This document shows, piece by piece, positions 13,683-27,667 of a stretch of DNA of 64,000 nucleotides (the first letter of the stretch is position 1; each line of letters starts with the position of its first letter). The stretch lies in the NCBI RefSeq assembly GCF_907164915.1, contig NC_061865.1:50441363-50505362 (forward strand), given 5' to 3'. Position numbers and translations under genes: made by a program. This DNA comes from Impatiens glandulifera (Eukaryota; Streptophyta; Magnoliopsida; Ericales; Balsaminaceae). The notes under the pieces were generated by a model. That model ran no database searches. It was not told the origin of the DNA and saw only the letters and a list, made by a program, of their open reading frames with translations.

Positions 13683-13800
13683 ATGACCAACTCTAGGGTT
13701 ATGTTAACCTCTCATAAGGGATAATGGCCGACTCTAGGGTTATGTTAACCTCTCATAAGGGATAATGGCCGACTCTTGGGTTGCGTTAACCTTAACCGCC
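13683..13800. repeat. Three-unit minisatellite of about 53 bp
   Basis: The phrase gaccaactctagggttatgttaacctctcataaggg recurs almost unchanged, starting near 13685, 13728 and 13781. The third unit is diverged and truncated. It lies in the 3' flank of TGD4. A related phrase, gggataatggccga, appears again at about 47183. Confidence 0.7.
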
Positions 13801-14010
13801 CCGGGAATAAACTCGGGTCATAAAAAAAAGAAAAAAAAAGAAAAAAAAAAGTTAATGTTCTTTCAGATAATTGGTAAACCAAAATAGTACTGCAATACAC
13901 TAGGATTATGGTTTTACCCCTTTTTAAAAAAATACACATTTTCAACGCAACCAAGCGTCGAATTATCTTAAAATCGAGGGGTGTGGGGGGCAAGAAAGAA
14001 GGTGCCCGGG

Positions 14011-15922
14011 CTATGTCTCATAGAATCGGAGTTCTATCATGAACTCTTTTTGCTTCGGTGAATACCAAGCCATTGCTTTAGCCGATCCCAATACTTGCAA
14101 TGCATACTCAATTGCAAACACAGGATCCTTAAATCGAGCATACCTATTTTTATTCTCCAAATCTAACGTCACTCCCGAATCAACTCTGAAACTGAATGGT
14201 CCGACAATCTGAAAATTCAATAATCAAGTCAACAACAAAATGCCATATTTATGTATAGAACAAGAAACAGATAAAAAAAGGCTACCTGTTGTTGAAGAGA
14301 TACAGTAGTCTTGGGCAAAACCATATGAACGGCTTCTATATTAGATTGTGATTTCAGTCCATTATAATAAAGATCTCGAGCGAGGGAAGCTGACCCAGAA
14401 ATGAATTTCATTCCAGAAGGAAAATCAAAGCGAGCATTCACTCGAGTAAGATCCATAAATAACTTCTGAAAGTTCCCAAATTGCATGTCATATGACAATG
14501 TTGCAAATGTGTCAGCAACAATAGAACTGCTTACTCCTTGACCATGGTACCGCAGATGAAATGGATTGTCTTCTTGTACTTGTGATACAACCAAATTCTT
14601 TCCAATACAAGCTGTGGAAATGGCACCTGCATGTATAATCATATTTCTAACTTTCATAAAAGGAGTTGAGTTCTAACATTGTTTGGTTCAGGCAGATTTT
14701 GAATTAGAATTGGGAGTCAAATTCTAAATCTTTTGTTTGCTGAGATAAAATAAGGAATTGGAATTATATACATTGGAATTGAATGATATGATTTCTCCAG
14801 ACATAAAAACTGCATTGTAATTCTAATTCAATTTTAGTTCTTATAAAATGGAAATTAATGGTTAAGATGTACTTACCAACCATTCCCGATGCTGAGATAT
14901 GAGGATTTGACAAGAAGATATCGAAAGGTTGCACCATCTTCAATTTCCGAGCTTTGCTTCTCCAAATATCAATGTTCCTCTTAAAGGAGAAAGCACTTTT
15001 GACGGTTAAACCAGGAAGTAGACAGGTGGGAACTCCACTAGCCTCTTGACCATCAATATGTGGCTTCACTTGTCCCATGTTATTACTAACACAAAGATGG
15101 TAGCTTAAACCATCTTCATTATCAACCGAGGCAAGATCAAATGCCATCGATAATGGTACATCCCAATACCTGCCAAGATGATCAACATGAAGTTCAGGAC
15201 CAGCTGCCTCCACTGTCAAATCATGATGTGGAAACTGTATGGAATTTAAACCAACAATCAAATTACTCTGTTTACACATACTACAATCAAGCAAAAGGGA
15301 AACTGGTTACTCGCCTTGTGATGAAGCAATACTTTCTTTCGACTGATCTGCTTATCGACATCCCCTTCTATGCTAACAAGAAGAGTATCCTCAGGAGTTA
15401 TTGAAAACTCTGAGAAGAAATTGAGGGCATACAGAGATTTTTCACCAAGACATCTTATTGTGTTTTGAAACCAGGAAGTCTCTGATGTTTGCACTAATCT
15501 ATTTTGTTTGAATGCAGATATGAAGTTGTGAAATTTGAATTGTCCAACCAAAGCTGCGAACCTGAAGAACTTCTATCCATGAATCAATAGACCAAATGAT
15601 GAAAACAGCTATAATTTGAAAAGGGTGTGACATAACAATGCAGGATATACCAGAAATCAGAGGTGGAAGGGAGAGTGAGAGCTCGCTGAAGAGAAAGTCC
15701 ACCTAGATTGGGAGTGTAGGATGGGACGAAAGGCATGGCCATGAAGCGCTGGAAGAAATCAACTTGCTTCGGTCTAGAGAGTCTGGTTCCTCTAGATAAC
15801 CCTAGAGGCAATTGTTCACCTGGGAAAGGGGTTGGCCTTGCGACCCCATTAAAGGTAACAGGCGTGGAAACGTCAAGCTCCCAAAATTCGCTGCCGTCCA
15901 TTGTCCATCTAAGCTTCTTCAT
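14011..15922 (-). CDS. TGD4: TGD4, ER-to-plastid lipid transfer protein of the chloroplast outer envelope
   Basis: Five exons on the minus strand: 15651-15922, 15315-15561, 14877-15234, 14286-14626 and 14011-14208. They give 471 residues, near the Arabidopsis length. Recognisable blocks are the N-terminal WELDVSTPVT and LPLGLSRGTRLSRPKQVDFFQRFM, the central YWDVPLSMAFDLAS, LLPGLTVKSA, and the C-terminal FAIEYALQVLGSAKA and SPKQKEFMIELRF. In Arabidopsis TGD4 is a phosphatidic-acid-binding beta-barrel of the chloroplast outer envelope, needed for moving ER-assembled lipid to the plastid TGD1/2/3 transporter. There is no obvious cleavable transit peptide, as expected for an outer-envelope protein. 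Intron 2 appears to use a GC donor (AAG|GCGAGT at 15314): a GT two bases further on would break the frame, whereas GC gives a perfect family match. No lesions seen. Confidence 0.95.
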
Positions 15923-18900
15923 TTCGGATGGCTGCCCGCCGGCAAAACAAAAAGGCGTCGGCGGAGGAGCGCAGATGTAGTCCTTCTCCTTCTCTCTATA
16001 TCTTTACTCTTGTTTTTGTTGGATGTAGTGACATTTTTCTAAGTTTTTTTGAAAAAACAAAATCATAATATCAAACAAACTTCATTTACATTTATATGTA
16101 TAATGTAAACTATTATTTACATGAAAAGAAATAATTTTTTTTTTTTAAATAATTGAGTTAGGGATGAAAACATAATTTAAGAAATTTTTTTCTAAATAAT
16201 TGGGATATGATTGAATTAATTTTTTTTAGATAAATTTGTGTTTGAAAAAAAATATTTAATAACATTAATTATTAATTTAAGTGTAATTAAATTATTATTT
16301 TGAAGTATTAAAGTATAAATTTAAATTAGATAATGTTATTAAATATATTTTAATTATATATATTAATAAATTTATGTATTTTTATATATTAACATATTAA
16401 ATAAAAAAATAAAAAATCAAGATTTTTAAATATTTTAATGATTAAACTTTTATATTTTATAATATCTCTTTCATTTCTAATGAATAAATACATTTCAATA
16501 TATCTAAAAAGAACAGATTATTTACAAAGAATAGAAAAGAATAGATGTAATATATATTCTATAAAATAAAAACATATTTAATAACTATTAATAATTTTGA
16601 TATTTTAATATTTTAATAAATAATGTAATAAATATAAACAAAAAATTATAAATATAAAAAAATTCAATACATAAATAAATATTTATAAAATAATAGTTTT
16701 AGTTATTTATTTTAAAAAATAAAATATGTATAAAAATATAACTAATTAAACTTTAATAAAATAAAATAATTAGACACATTCTATATATTTTTTATTAAGA
16801 AGTTTTTTTAAAAACTTAAAATATAAAATATAATTATTTTTAATAATTATATATATGATATAAAATAAATTTTTAATTAATTATTTTTGAATAAAATAAA
16901 TTTATTAGATATAATATAATAAATAAAACAAATATTATTATTTTTTTTTTGTAAAAAATATAAATTTATTTGTATTTAAAAAAAATTATATTTAATATAA
17001 ACATAAAATTAGTATTTATATATAATAATATATAATTATGATTAATAAAATATATTCATTTATTCTATAAAACTTAATTTATAAAATAAATAAATTATAT
17101 TTATTAATATAAATATTTATAATAATAAATTGAATGTATAATTTTATACACTTATAAATTATTATATATTATGTTTTACAATTATAAATTAATAAATAGT
17201 ATGAGGATTTTAAAAAAAATATATGTTAAACTTTTTATAAAATTAAAATTAGATTTTTTTTTATGTTATATATTATATTTAGAAATATTATTAAAAAATG
17301 ATTAAAATTAATAATTTAAGTTAAATTTTAATTTACTTTTAAATTTTCAAAATTTATTAAAATAATTTTTAATTAATATTTTTATTTTACTATAAATATT
17401 TATTTTTTAATTATCTTTTTTTTAATAATATAATATTTATTATATTATTATATATATCTTATTATTAGATTAAATTAATATTTTTATTAGTAAAACAATT
17501 AATCAAATATTGGAATAATATTTTAAAAACATATATTTCAAAAGTTAAAAATAAAATATACACGTAGTTTATAATAATTATTTTGTTTACCTACTTTAGT
17601 TTTAAAACATTTAAGTGATTATGAATAATTTATTTAGTGTCTATAATTTTGTGTATTTAGTTATGTATAATTGTATTATTAAAAATAATCTAATATTAAT
17701 AATTTTTATTATTACAATTGTACTTGAATATTTATTCCCAACTCAATTTCATAATGGGTTCTTTGAATTATTATTTAATTATTTAATTATTTAATTGAAT
17801 TATATAGTTTGTAAATGCACTCTAAATTTAACTATGTGTTTTCAAACTCACTTTAAAAGAAAGTCAATGATATCCAATTTTTAACTAGTAACCAAAAAGA
17901 GAATAATATTCATTCTCAATATTAAGAAAATTAAACTACTCACATTTGAATTTGTATTTTTGTGCAAATGTTTATTTCACTCAATAATTATATGATATCA
18001 TTATCATGCTTGTAATGATACAGTTGGTAATCTAGGTCAACACCCATTTCATTCCAAGTGTAAAATATAATTGAATCTGAAGGTTTATACAAATATTTAT
18101 CTATTATGTTAATGTTATCCTTATATTGAGTCACTTATGATTTTTTAGTTCTCAACAAAGTAAATAATATGAATTAGTATGAATCTCTCTCCCAAAATTT
18201 ACAGTATCTCAACAAAGTGAATAATATTTTTATTTGACTTTGTATATTTTATTTTAATAAATATATCACATATATATATATATGAATTACAATGATAGTT
18301 TAAACTTTAATAATGCATATTTTTAAGGTGTCATGACACACGAGGGGTGGTGTTATGTCTGGATTGAAGTTGCGATTTGAATGATATATTATTATAACGG
18401 TTATAGAATTTTAAAAATATTCGAACAAAATATGAAAATATATATTTTTTTTTTCAAAATCTTCTCAGAATACGTAACTTGTCTAACGAAATGAGTGATA
18501 CATACAACAATTACAAGTATAAAAAGTAATAACGTTTAACATCACTATAATTCTGATCACAATTACAATTATATTGCATCTAGAAATAATAAAAAATAGA
18601 CCTTGTTTATTGTTTATGTAGCATCATGAAATTTCATTTTATTCTAGATTGATAATTCAAGACATGCTTATTTGTATATGGCTAATTAGATTTTTTTTTT
18701 ATGTTATATGTCTATAATTTTGTTATAAATATGTTTATAATTAATTAATTATTTATTATAAGCTTAATTTAGATTCTTACTTAAATCTTTAAATATATTT
18801 GATTGTAATCAATTTGTTTGAATAATCAAATTGATATGCTTAATCTCTCTTTAATTTTTAATTACATTCTTTTTTTTTCTCTAAAAATAAATTCTAAAAA

Positions 18901-20015
18901 AATGAAAAGTATTTTTTTTGACGACTTTTTTAGCATAGGGTACTTCATTTTTATTTTCATCACTTGGATTTGAATTAGTGTTGCATTTTGTTCGATTAGA
19001 CATCCGGTTTAGCTGAATCAATATTTTCATCTCGAATTTTTATAGTTCGAATAATATTTTTTATATTTGGTGGGTCGTTTGTTACTCATATCATCAACTA
19101 GATTGTTTGTGTTGGTGATAATTTCTAAAGTTTATGTATGTTCCTTTTTATAAGCAAATAAGATAAGATAATCGGTTTTCCCAAAAATAAAATAAAATAA
19201 TTGGATTTATAGTTATTTTTCATTTTTGTAATAGATTTTTTTCGAGTTAATTATAATTTTCAACTAAGAATAATTTTAATTGTCAGTTCAGAATATTTAG
19301 AAGAAATTTTATTGAAACCGTTTATTTGATTCGTCCGCCCTGCCCTGCCCTATTTCAAATTGAACATTAATGGTTTATAAACTCAAATAAGTTTTTCTTT
19401 GTCAATAAATTGATTTTTTTTTTCAGTTTTAATTTTATTTTTATAATTGATATGTGACTCATATTTGAATTTAATAAGTAGTATTAATTTTTTATTAATT
19501 TTTTTTTTATCCTTTTACGATCAAATGATTATCTAGATTTCATTTGAAGGATACCCAAATCAAGGTAAACCATAACTTATCTCTCAATGTAGAAGAAGGA
19601 TATATAATCAATATTGAACCACCTACCAGATAGAGGTTTGATTCTGCTTTCATCCATTTATAAATCGACACCATCGTTTATTTAACCTCCACTTGATTAA
19701 CTTCCGTTACTATAAACGACAGGAAGAAGACAAAAAAGATGAGAGTACAACAAATCACAGAGAAGGATTTAAAAAGATGGAAACAACACTCTAATAGACT
19801 GTGTTGAAGTTCCTCATAGAGTAATAGAGGTAGTAATAGTAGTAGATCTCTCATAGTAGTTATTGGCAATTTGCATTCTCCATGTTTACTTCCTTCACCA
19901 AATGCCATTTAAAGCTCTTGTTGAATAGACAGTCAGCATTACCAGTAATAAAAGATCAAATTTTTAACATGAAAAATTGCTTGTTACAAAATATGTTAGC
20001 CTAATTTGGTGGTAA
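15923..20015. other. Very AT-rich intergenic region between TGD4 and the WAT1-related gene
   Basis: TGD4's promoter lies at the left. From about 16050 to 18900 the sequence is almost entirely A/T simple sequence with no gene or element ends that I recognise. A second copy of the dispersed repeat of 12700-12860 sits at about 18930-19110. The right end (about 19600-20015) probably includes the 3' untranslated region of the transporter gene. Confidence 0.6.
18930..19110. repeat. Dispersed repeat, copy B
   Basis: This is the partner of 12700-12860 in the same orientation, with shared phrases including ttgttcgatt agacatc and ctcgaatttttatagttcgaataatatt. The family is not identified. Confidence 0.4.
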
Positions 20016-21727
20016 TTAGACTGGAATCTGCTTCTCCCCCTCACTGTTTTGTTTCTTGAACACTTCAATGGATATCTCATGTGTTTGCACTTCATCCATT
20101 TTGTTTCCTGCATCGTTTATTTGCTTCTCATCCAATTCAGAAGAGGACTTATAATCCTTGCTTTTTCCCCAAACAACAAGGTAGAGACCAGCAACTATGA
20201 CTACAGCCCCAAGAACTCTGTGCAAAAGAGAGGATTATTAGCTTTATTTTGCATACGATGATGTACATAGTAGAGAAATTTGGATGGGTCCTTAGTTCTT
20301 TCTTACCTTCCCATATACATCTGCTCGGCTAGAATAAACGAGCTCAAAATGGCTACAATGACCATACTAAGAGGATTAAAGGCTGTTACAAAAACAGGTC
20401 CTCTATCTTTCATTATCAATCCTTGGATGTAATAAGCAAGACCTGAACATACAATTCCCTGAAGAAACAAAAACTGTTAGAAACCTGGCAAAAATGAGAA
20501 CAGGATGAAGTTTTAGAAGTTAGTTCTTACACTGTAGAGAGCAGCTAGTAGCTTAGTGTCCCAGTTTATAGCCCAGGCAGCTGGGTTGCCTCTTTCCATT
20601 ACAAGTGCCACAATAGATCCATTAGCGGTTCCCAATAAACATATCCAAGCCGTAAGAGAGAGTTCGGCAGGATAAGTTTCAAGTGTCACGGCCTAATATA
20701 GAAATGGTAGTTAGTTATCATATCTTATGAGAACAATTAATCTTTTTTTTGAGGATTTCTTAGCTGCTTACCTGCAAAATCATGAAAGAAGCCCAGCTAA
20801 AGCAACCAGTGGTGATCATGAGGGATCCCTTTATAGAATGTCTAAGAGTTACAAAATTCCCATTTGTGTGATGGTTGGTTCTTCCTCTTGTCCATACTAG
20901 GTCTAGAACAGGGCCTTTAACTAGTGTCATGAGCATGGCTCCCCCAAGAGTGGTTATTGTCCCAATTACCTTAGCTTGGCTATGAGTGCTATTAATTCTA
21001 ATCTTCTCAAGCCTACAAAAAGAGATAAAATAGGAATTTAGTTTTTCTTTTTTTTTTCTTGCATTTTTACTTAGATATGCTTATCCCATTGTATTGTTGA
21101 TTATAATTACCCAAAGATGCAGGCCATAACAAATGTTATTGCAGGAAGAACATTGCACATGGCAGCTGCAAATGTTGCTGTTGTATATTTCATCCCCAAA
21201 AAGTAAAGGTTCTGGTCGATCACCGGCCTAAGCAGAGATTAGTATAGTTAGTTTGATATTATTGATGGTTTTATGACAGAAAATGTGTATAGACTCAGTT
21301 TGTGTCAGGAATTACTCAAGTATACTGAGTATCATCAACTTTAAAAAGATCTTCCAAGTCATCTTTGGCCTTACTTTCCTGTAAGAATATTTTCATTAAT
21401 TCTGGTTAGGTCACGTCTTTTATGCATATCATAATACACATTTACATGTATTTTTTTACATATAATTGGACTGTGTATTATGTGGGAAGAGAAGAGAAGA
21501 GAATGAGAAGGATACTTTTCTAGCACGAACGCGAAAGGTGCAAAGACAATGGTGGCAATGGCATGTCGATAAACAACAAATACATAGTTGCTCATTCCTT
21601 CATTGAGCGCTGCCTTTGAAAGAATGTCCATTCCTGCAAGCCCAAATTGCAAGAAGGTAACCGCTAAGAAGGGCTTCATTCTATGATACAGTTTTGATTT
21701 AGGCTGGATTTGTAGTTGGTACGTCAT
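20016..21727 (-). CDS. WAT1-related EamA-family membrane transporter (nodulin MtN21-like)
   Basis: Seven exons on the minus strand: 21516-21727, 21316-21378, 21111-21227, 20772-21012, 20531-20692, 20307-20458 and 20016-20217. They join in frame to 382 residues. The N-terminal FLQFGLAGMDILSKAALNEGMSNYVFVVYRHA block, EPVIDQNLYFLGMKYT, the CNVLPAITFVMA helix and the second-repeat block GIVCSGLAYYIQGLIM...GPVFVTAFNPL are diagnostic of the plant WAT1/UMAMIT group. Two EamA repeats give about ten membrane helices, and a hydrophilic acidic C-terminal tail follows. Family members export amino acids or move auxin or other metabolites across plasma or vacuolar membranes; the substrate here cannot be read from sequence. 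The start is placed at the Met 16 codons before MKPFLAV; an in-frame upstream Met at 21796 exists but the added residues look unlike the family. Confidence 0.93.
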
Positions 21728-24700
21728 TGCTCTCACACTCTTTAGACAAAAAACTTCTAGTTGTTGTGTACAAGTAGATAAATCTGCATGTTTCACTAAT
21801 TTATAAGGTTAGATGCCCTCCTTGTTTCACAACAGACATTTTAGCAGTCACGACACTCCCAACACTTCTTTATCTGAAGAGCCACTATTGTTGTGTAAAG
21901 CTTCAATTATTTGAGGAAAAGTCCTTGTCACCAAACACCAAGAAATGATACCTTTGGTCACTCTGGTCAAAACATTACATCATAGAGTTTTGCAGTAATT
22001 TGCATATATTGCTTCTACTAAACAAATACATCCTCTTTGTGGAGTTTGCTTTTGCAATTGTGCAAGTTCTTTAGCTTGTTTGACCATTCTTTCTTTCACC
22101 TTGAATTGCCTAATGAAATCTACAAGTGTGGTAACCATTGCTAGGAGATGATTCATGTAATAGGCATTTGACATGGAAATTATGGGACAACTGTCCAAAA
22201 ACCGTGCCAACTGATTGTAACCATTGTTGTAACTTGTAACCTTTTCTTTGAGGTTTTGTGAGTATTATGATTTTGGTATGTAATTCATGCCAACTGTCAT
22301 GACTTGTACCGGTATGATTTTGGATTTATGAGACTTTCGCAATGACTGTAGGATGAATGAAAATATTCTCAATTTCCAAAAAACAGTCCAAAACCCATTG
22401 GCTGTTTTGTCTACTCTCGTATCCAACCCACTACTAGATAGGTGTTGGAAAAGATTCAGTTCTTCGATATTGATTATCCTAGAAAAGGGGAAGGGTACAT
22501 TGATGATTGATGCTATTAGAGGTGAAGCAGATATCCACATGTAAATATTTTTCTTTCCTGGAATGAGTAATTTTTTTCCTCTTGAAGCATCATGTTAATG
22601 ATTTAGATACTGGCCAACAAAGTTTCCACTCCATCAGACAATTGCTTTTATGATCATATGACTGCCAGTTTTCCTTTACATGATTAGCAAGTATGATTCA
22701 GAACTCCATTAGAATTATATGCATGTATTTCCATTATCTTTGGTCTGGTCCATCCAAATCCTGAAAAGTTTGATCATTAATGAAATGGTCATTGGTGGAT
22801 TCCACTTCTCTTTGACAAGAGATTGTGCTGTGATGGGAATATATTCCTGAATATATCAAATATTCACTTGAATCTTGAATGTTCATTATTTTATTTAATT
22901 GTGGCTGAATATTTTATTCTTGCTTAACTGTATTTTAATCATTGTTTGATTTAAGTTTACTGGCTAATGAACTGCAATAAATTAATCTTATTGGTGGATT
23001 TTGCACCTTTTATGGATCTTCTGCTGAGTCCCTTTTCCGTACAAATAGGTTCCTTAAAATAATATTTAGTTAGGTAGTTGTGTTATATTTATTGTACTCC
23101 CTCCATAGACTTTATTCTCCAATGCCAGATGCATCAATTCTTTTGGTATGAACATACCATGTTAAACAGCCTGTTTGATGATAGTACAATTTTCAATCCG
23201 GACCTTGAACCCTCTTAGCACGCCATCACTCTTTTTCCTCCTAGATGTCCTTGTGGCCATCGTGGAGGTCTCGAATCATCGACCCGAATTCTAGTCTGAT
23301 TCGATTTGGTTTTGTTCAGAGGATTGATTCCCCAGCTAAGGAGGGTGTCACACCTCTTTTGTTCCTAGTTGTGTTGTTGGTTTTGTTTCCTTCTTTTGGA
23401 AATTTGCTTTAGGGATGGTATAGTGCAAATCATCGAGACTACGGTTTAGAGTTCTAGGGAGTATGGATTGTTACTATTCAGTTCAACTGGGTCCAATCAT
23501 TCACATTTGCATAATCTTCTTGTTTGAATGATTTCTCTGTGCCTGTTTGATTATTCAGCTCATTCTCCACGAATAAGTTGAATCAAACATACTTAGGAAA
23601 AAAAATTTCTCTGTACCACCAAATCGATTAGCGAATGAAATTTTATTTAGCGACACTGCAGATCTAATCGCGAATATGTTGAAGTATATCAAACGTACAT
23701 AAACGATTAGCGAGTAAGCAGAACCAAACTAACCCAGTACTATTAGCATTATGAATGGCTGATTGTCTCTTGGTCCTAAGGCCCATGATTTCTAATACTA
23801 AATGGTTGGTTTGCAAGTCCATGTTTGGGAAATTGATTCTATTCATAGTCACTTTTTAACATGTTTTGGTTGTTATTCATTGTCAGGGTTATCATATAGT
23901 TTGTGGTTCTTCTCCTTGTTCTATTGAGTTGTGTAATTATAGAAGAGATATATCCAAAAAAAAAAAACAAGTTGCACACTTTATAAAAAGTTAAGAGTAT
24001 TATTGTTATTATTATGTTAGTAAAGTAGTATACATGGGATAATGGAATAGCAGCTATTCTCTACTGTTCAAAAAGTAAATATGGTTAAATTTATTATTTA
24101 TTAGTATTGTATATATTTCCCTAGCTCTTCTTTAAAGTGAATTGAGAAAAAGATTTCTTTAAGAAGATTAATCATTGAGGTAAGCACACACTTTAATTAA
24201 GCTAAGCTGGTCAACAATTTAAAAGATGGAAGACCTCTCTTTTTAGATTCCAACATATATGTACACTTATTTTATAAAATAAAAAAAAATGTATGGATAC
24301 TTTTACTATTTATGTATGATCAACTTGTCTTGTAATTGAAGAACCTTTTTTTCAAGCTTTTTCATGCCGACCTAAGTTAAGGTGGTTTGGATTATTCATG
24401 GGTTCTTTTTTTTAAACCATAATTTATTATATGGAGAAAAGTTAACACGAACTCCTACAATTATATGTTATAACTTCCTACTTCAACCTATGACGTTTTG
24501 AATGAGAATCAAAATATTTGATTTTATGTCGGACTTTTTTTTTTTTTTACTTTAGTGGGTTTCATTGGGCATCCTTTTAGATATAGTTATTTGTAATGTG
24601 TCTACTTCTCATTTCCATGATTTGTTTTAGTCTTGTAAGATAGCCATGACAAAGTGGTTTGTTTTGTTGGTCATTTTTTTTAATGAAGGATGCTAGTATA

Positions 24701-26990
24701 GTATAACCCATACTTATGACATCTACATTAACTTAATGTATTCTAAGTGAGAATAGAATCCGTGACTTTTAATCTCTTAGGAATCGTTCATGCCACTTGA
24801 GTTACCTTAGTAGGTTTTTTAGTAGGTTTGTTGGTCATGTTTAATGAAAAACCAATGTTTCAATTTAGCAAGGTGGTTTGACTTCTAGTTCGGATTCAAT
24901 TGTTTTTTTTTCAATCTAGTTTAGACATGTTTAACATCTAATAATACTGAATAATTTCTTGTTCAAGTTGTGTGGGTGTCATTAAGATGATCACATTAGT
25001 AGTTTACTATCTATCTAAAGTATCATCATGTTTAATTTTTATTGAAATTACTTGAACTAAAATGAACTTTAATGACTAAAGAAAATTGAAACAAGAGATA
25101 CCAATCAACCATGAATCCTCCTTCCATTAGTTATGACATGAATGCTTAATTATTCTATCTATCTCATTATGGCTAAAAAGATCATAAGCACTCAACTTTG
25201 TGGTTGCCAATTTCTTACTTAAGTGGATGCTTTTGTGTCAATTTTTTTTTCCAATTATCTATTAATGCTTGATTATTGAAGGGTGTTACATATAGATAAA
25301 ATCAAAATTATCGATTTCACATATTATTTTCTAATAGACTATTTAACTCGGAACAATTTCTATCGTCTAGTTGTAGTGCCGACCTCTTTGAGAATTTTAT
25401 AGATCATTAACATTTTCTTTTTATTCATGCCTAGATTTTTTATTTGTTGGTTTACACTGTTTTGTTCTTGTCCTTCTTGATTAGTTGAAATTTTTATATA
25501 ATTATCCAACTTGTTACAGAAGTGGTGGTAAATAATAAATGTGATTATTTAAAGTGAAAATATATGAATTTGTTTCTCAATTAAAATGTATATCTCAATC
25601 GTTAAGTCATTTAATTTGTCAAAAGCATAGTAATATTTCATACATTTTTTTAAAATTTTAAAGAATTTTTTTTTTTATCATTGTGGTGGTGACATGAGCA
25701 ATTTATTGATGTAAATTTTGAGTTTGCACTTTCCACTTTTGATTTTCTTATATGTTCAAATTTATACTCAAAACCAAAAGACTAAAATGATGTCTAGATA
25801 CAATACCTTGGTGAATTAGAATAGGTGAAAATGACTTCATTTTGATATTTTGCATTAATTCATTTTAATAGTGCCTTATTGTGTCACGTTTGTTAAACTT
25901 ATCTTCTTATCAAAAAAATGCGGCGAAAGAAAGCATTTTAAATCGAAAGATACCATGAAAACTACAAGAAAGTGATTTATACTAGGGCAATCCAAATTTC
26001 AAAAGCAAGATAAAAATTGTCCACTTTAGTCTAAAGACAATGCCTTCTTTTTCAATAAGGTTACCATATTGAGTCAAATTGAATGGAATACTCAAAGTCT
26101 TGTATTTGTTTTGGAAATGATAGAACTTTTTATTATTACGGGGTCAAATTAAATAATTTTATTTTTAATTTAGTAAGTTAGCACAACCTTCACATTAATG
26201 ACCCACACTTTAAGTAAGAATCAAAACTCGTGAACTTTTTATCTCTTAGACACTATCCTAGTGTGCAATGGATTTCGAAACAAGCCGATTAAGCCCGAAG
26301 ATCACAGCTAAATAGTGAAACCCGTAAAAAAAATTAAATAAATCAATTCAAGTTAATCTGATGTTTTGTGATAATTATTATTTGTTAGCTCATGCCACTT
26401 TAGGTTCAGAAAACAAGTGAAACAGATAGTTAAATTGAATACATCAAACATCTAAATATAAACACCAATTTGAGCACATGATCATCTATCCATTTTGAAA
26501 CTGGAGCTTGATTTTCTAATGAACTTAATTTATATAGCTTTTAGTCTAAATTAAATTAGTTTAAGTTAACCACAATGTAGAATGTATGATTATAATATTC
26601 AAAATATTAATATTTTGTCGTTTTTATGTGAATAATTTATTTATTTTAAATGAATAATTTCATTCAATAGATAAAGTTTGATACTTAAATTTGTCATTTT
26701 CCCTAGAATATGTCGACAAACAAATCATTTAAATTCTTGTTTCTACTTTCTTGTGCAAAGTTAAAGTAGTAAAAATTTGTGGCTATTGTCCAATAGACAC
26801 AATTGGAGGAATGACTAGATGTTTATATCTGAAATTTGTTTTTATTTATTATTTTTCTTGTAACCAGTGTTCATTTCAAATTGCAATTACATCTCAATTA
26901 ATTATAATCTAAATTTGAATAAGACCAAATTGTCCCAAGTAAAAAGAATGGACAATATATGATTGCCAACACTACTTCAGAAAAATGACC
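21728..26990. other. Intergenic region, no gene seen
   Basis: Short open frames at 21980-22544 overlap on both strands and match nothing I recognise. The remainder is AT-rich with scattered retro-like scraps (for example gaatagaatccgtgactttt near 24750 and gaatcaaaactcgtgaac near 26220) that are too short to classify. I see no RNA genes. Confidence 0.5.
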
Positions 26991-26994
26991 AATT

Positions 26995-27667
26995 AACTAT
27001 AATAATCACTAGATGATACTGTTATTCAGAAGAAATAAAAACAACAGTTACATTGCATATCCGATTGGGGCGGAGTTTTTCGTTTTGATTGGGATCGAAG
27101 AAAACCCGAAAGACGTTGACCGGGGTTGAGATGTCTATTGCTTGCATAACCGACTGATTGCCATCTATTTGCATCGACTGAACTTTAGATCAATTAAAAT
27201 TATGATGCATAGTATTTGTGGTTAGAAATGAAAGTTATTTGAAAATTAATATTTGTTCACATTCACCGCTATAATTAATTTTAAAAATTCAAAAGTAAAG
27301 ATGAAATTTTATTTTGATATAAAATGTGATTAACTATAATAATCACTGGATGATATTGTTATTTAGAAGGAAAAAAACATTAGTTACATTGCATATCCGA
27401 TTGGGGCGGAGTTTTCGGTTTTGATTGGGATCGAAGAAAACCCGAAAGACGTTGACCGGGGTTGAGATGTCTATCGCTTGCATAACCGACTGATTGCCAT
27501 CTATTTGCCTCGACTGAACTTTAGATCAATTAAAATTATGATGCATAGTATTTGTGGTTAGAAATGAAAGCTATTTGAAAATTAATATTTGTTCACATTC
27601 ACCGTTATAATTAATTTTAAAAATTCAAAAGTAAAGATGAAATTTTATTTTGATATAAAATGTGATT
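26995..27667 (+). repeat. Two-copy tandem duplication of about 336 bp
   Basis: Copy 1 (26995-27330) and copy 2 (27332-27667) are nearly identical head-to-tail. Both begin aactataataatcact and end aaaatgtgatt, and both include the GC-richer core ccgattggggcggagttt...gacgttgaccggggttgagatg. Only a handful of substitutions and small indels separate them. No coding capacity or terminal structure was seen. Confidence 0.9.

Noticed and set aside
19678..19908. 76-residue minus-strand open frame with a Leu-rich run
   Set aside because: It lies downstream of the WAT1-related stop codon in probable 3' untranslated sequence; no family match or splice link was seen.
21980..22544. Overlapping 63-91 residue open frames on both strands
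   Set aside because: Overlapping opposite frames, no recognisable motif and no splice partners; chance open frames upstream of the transporter gene.
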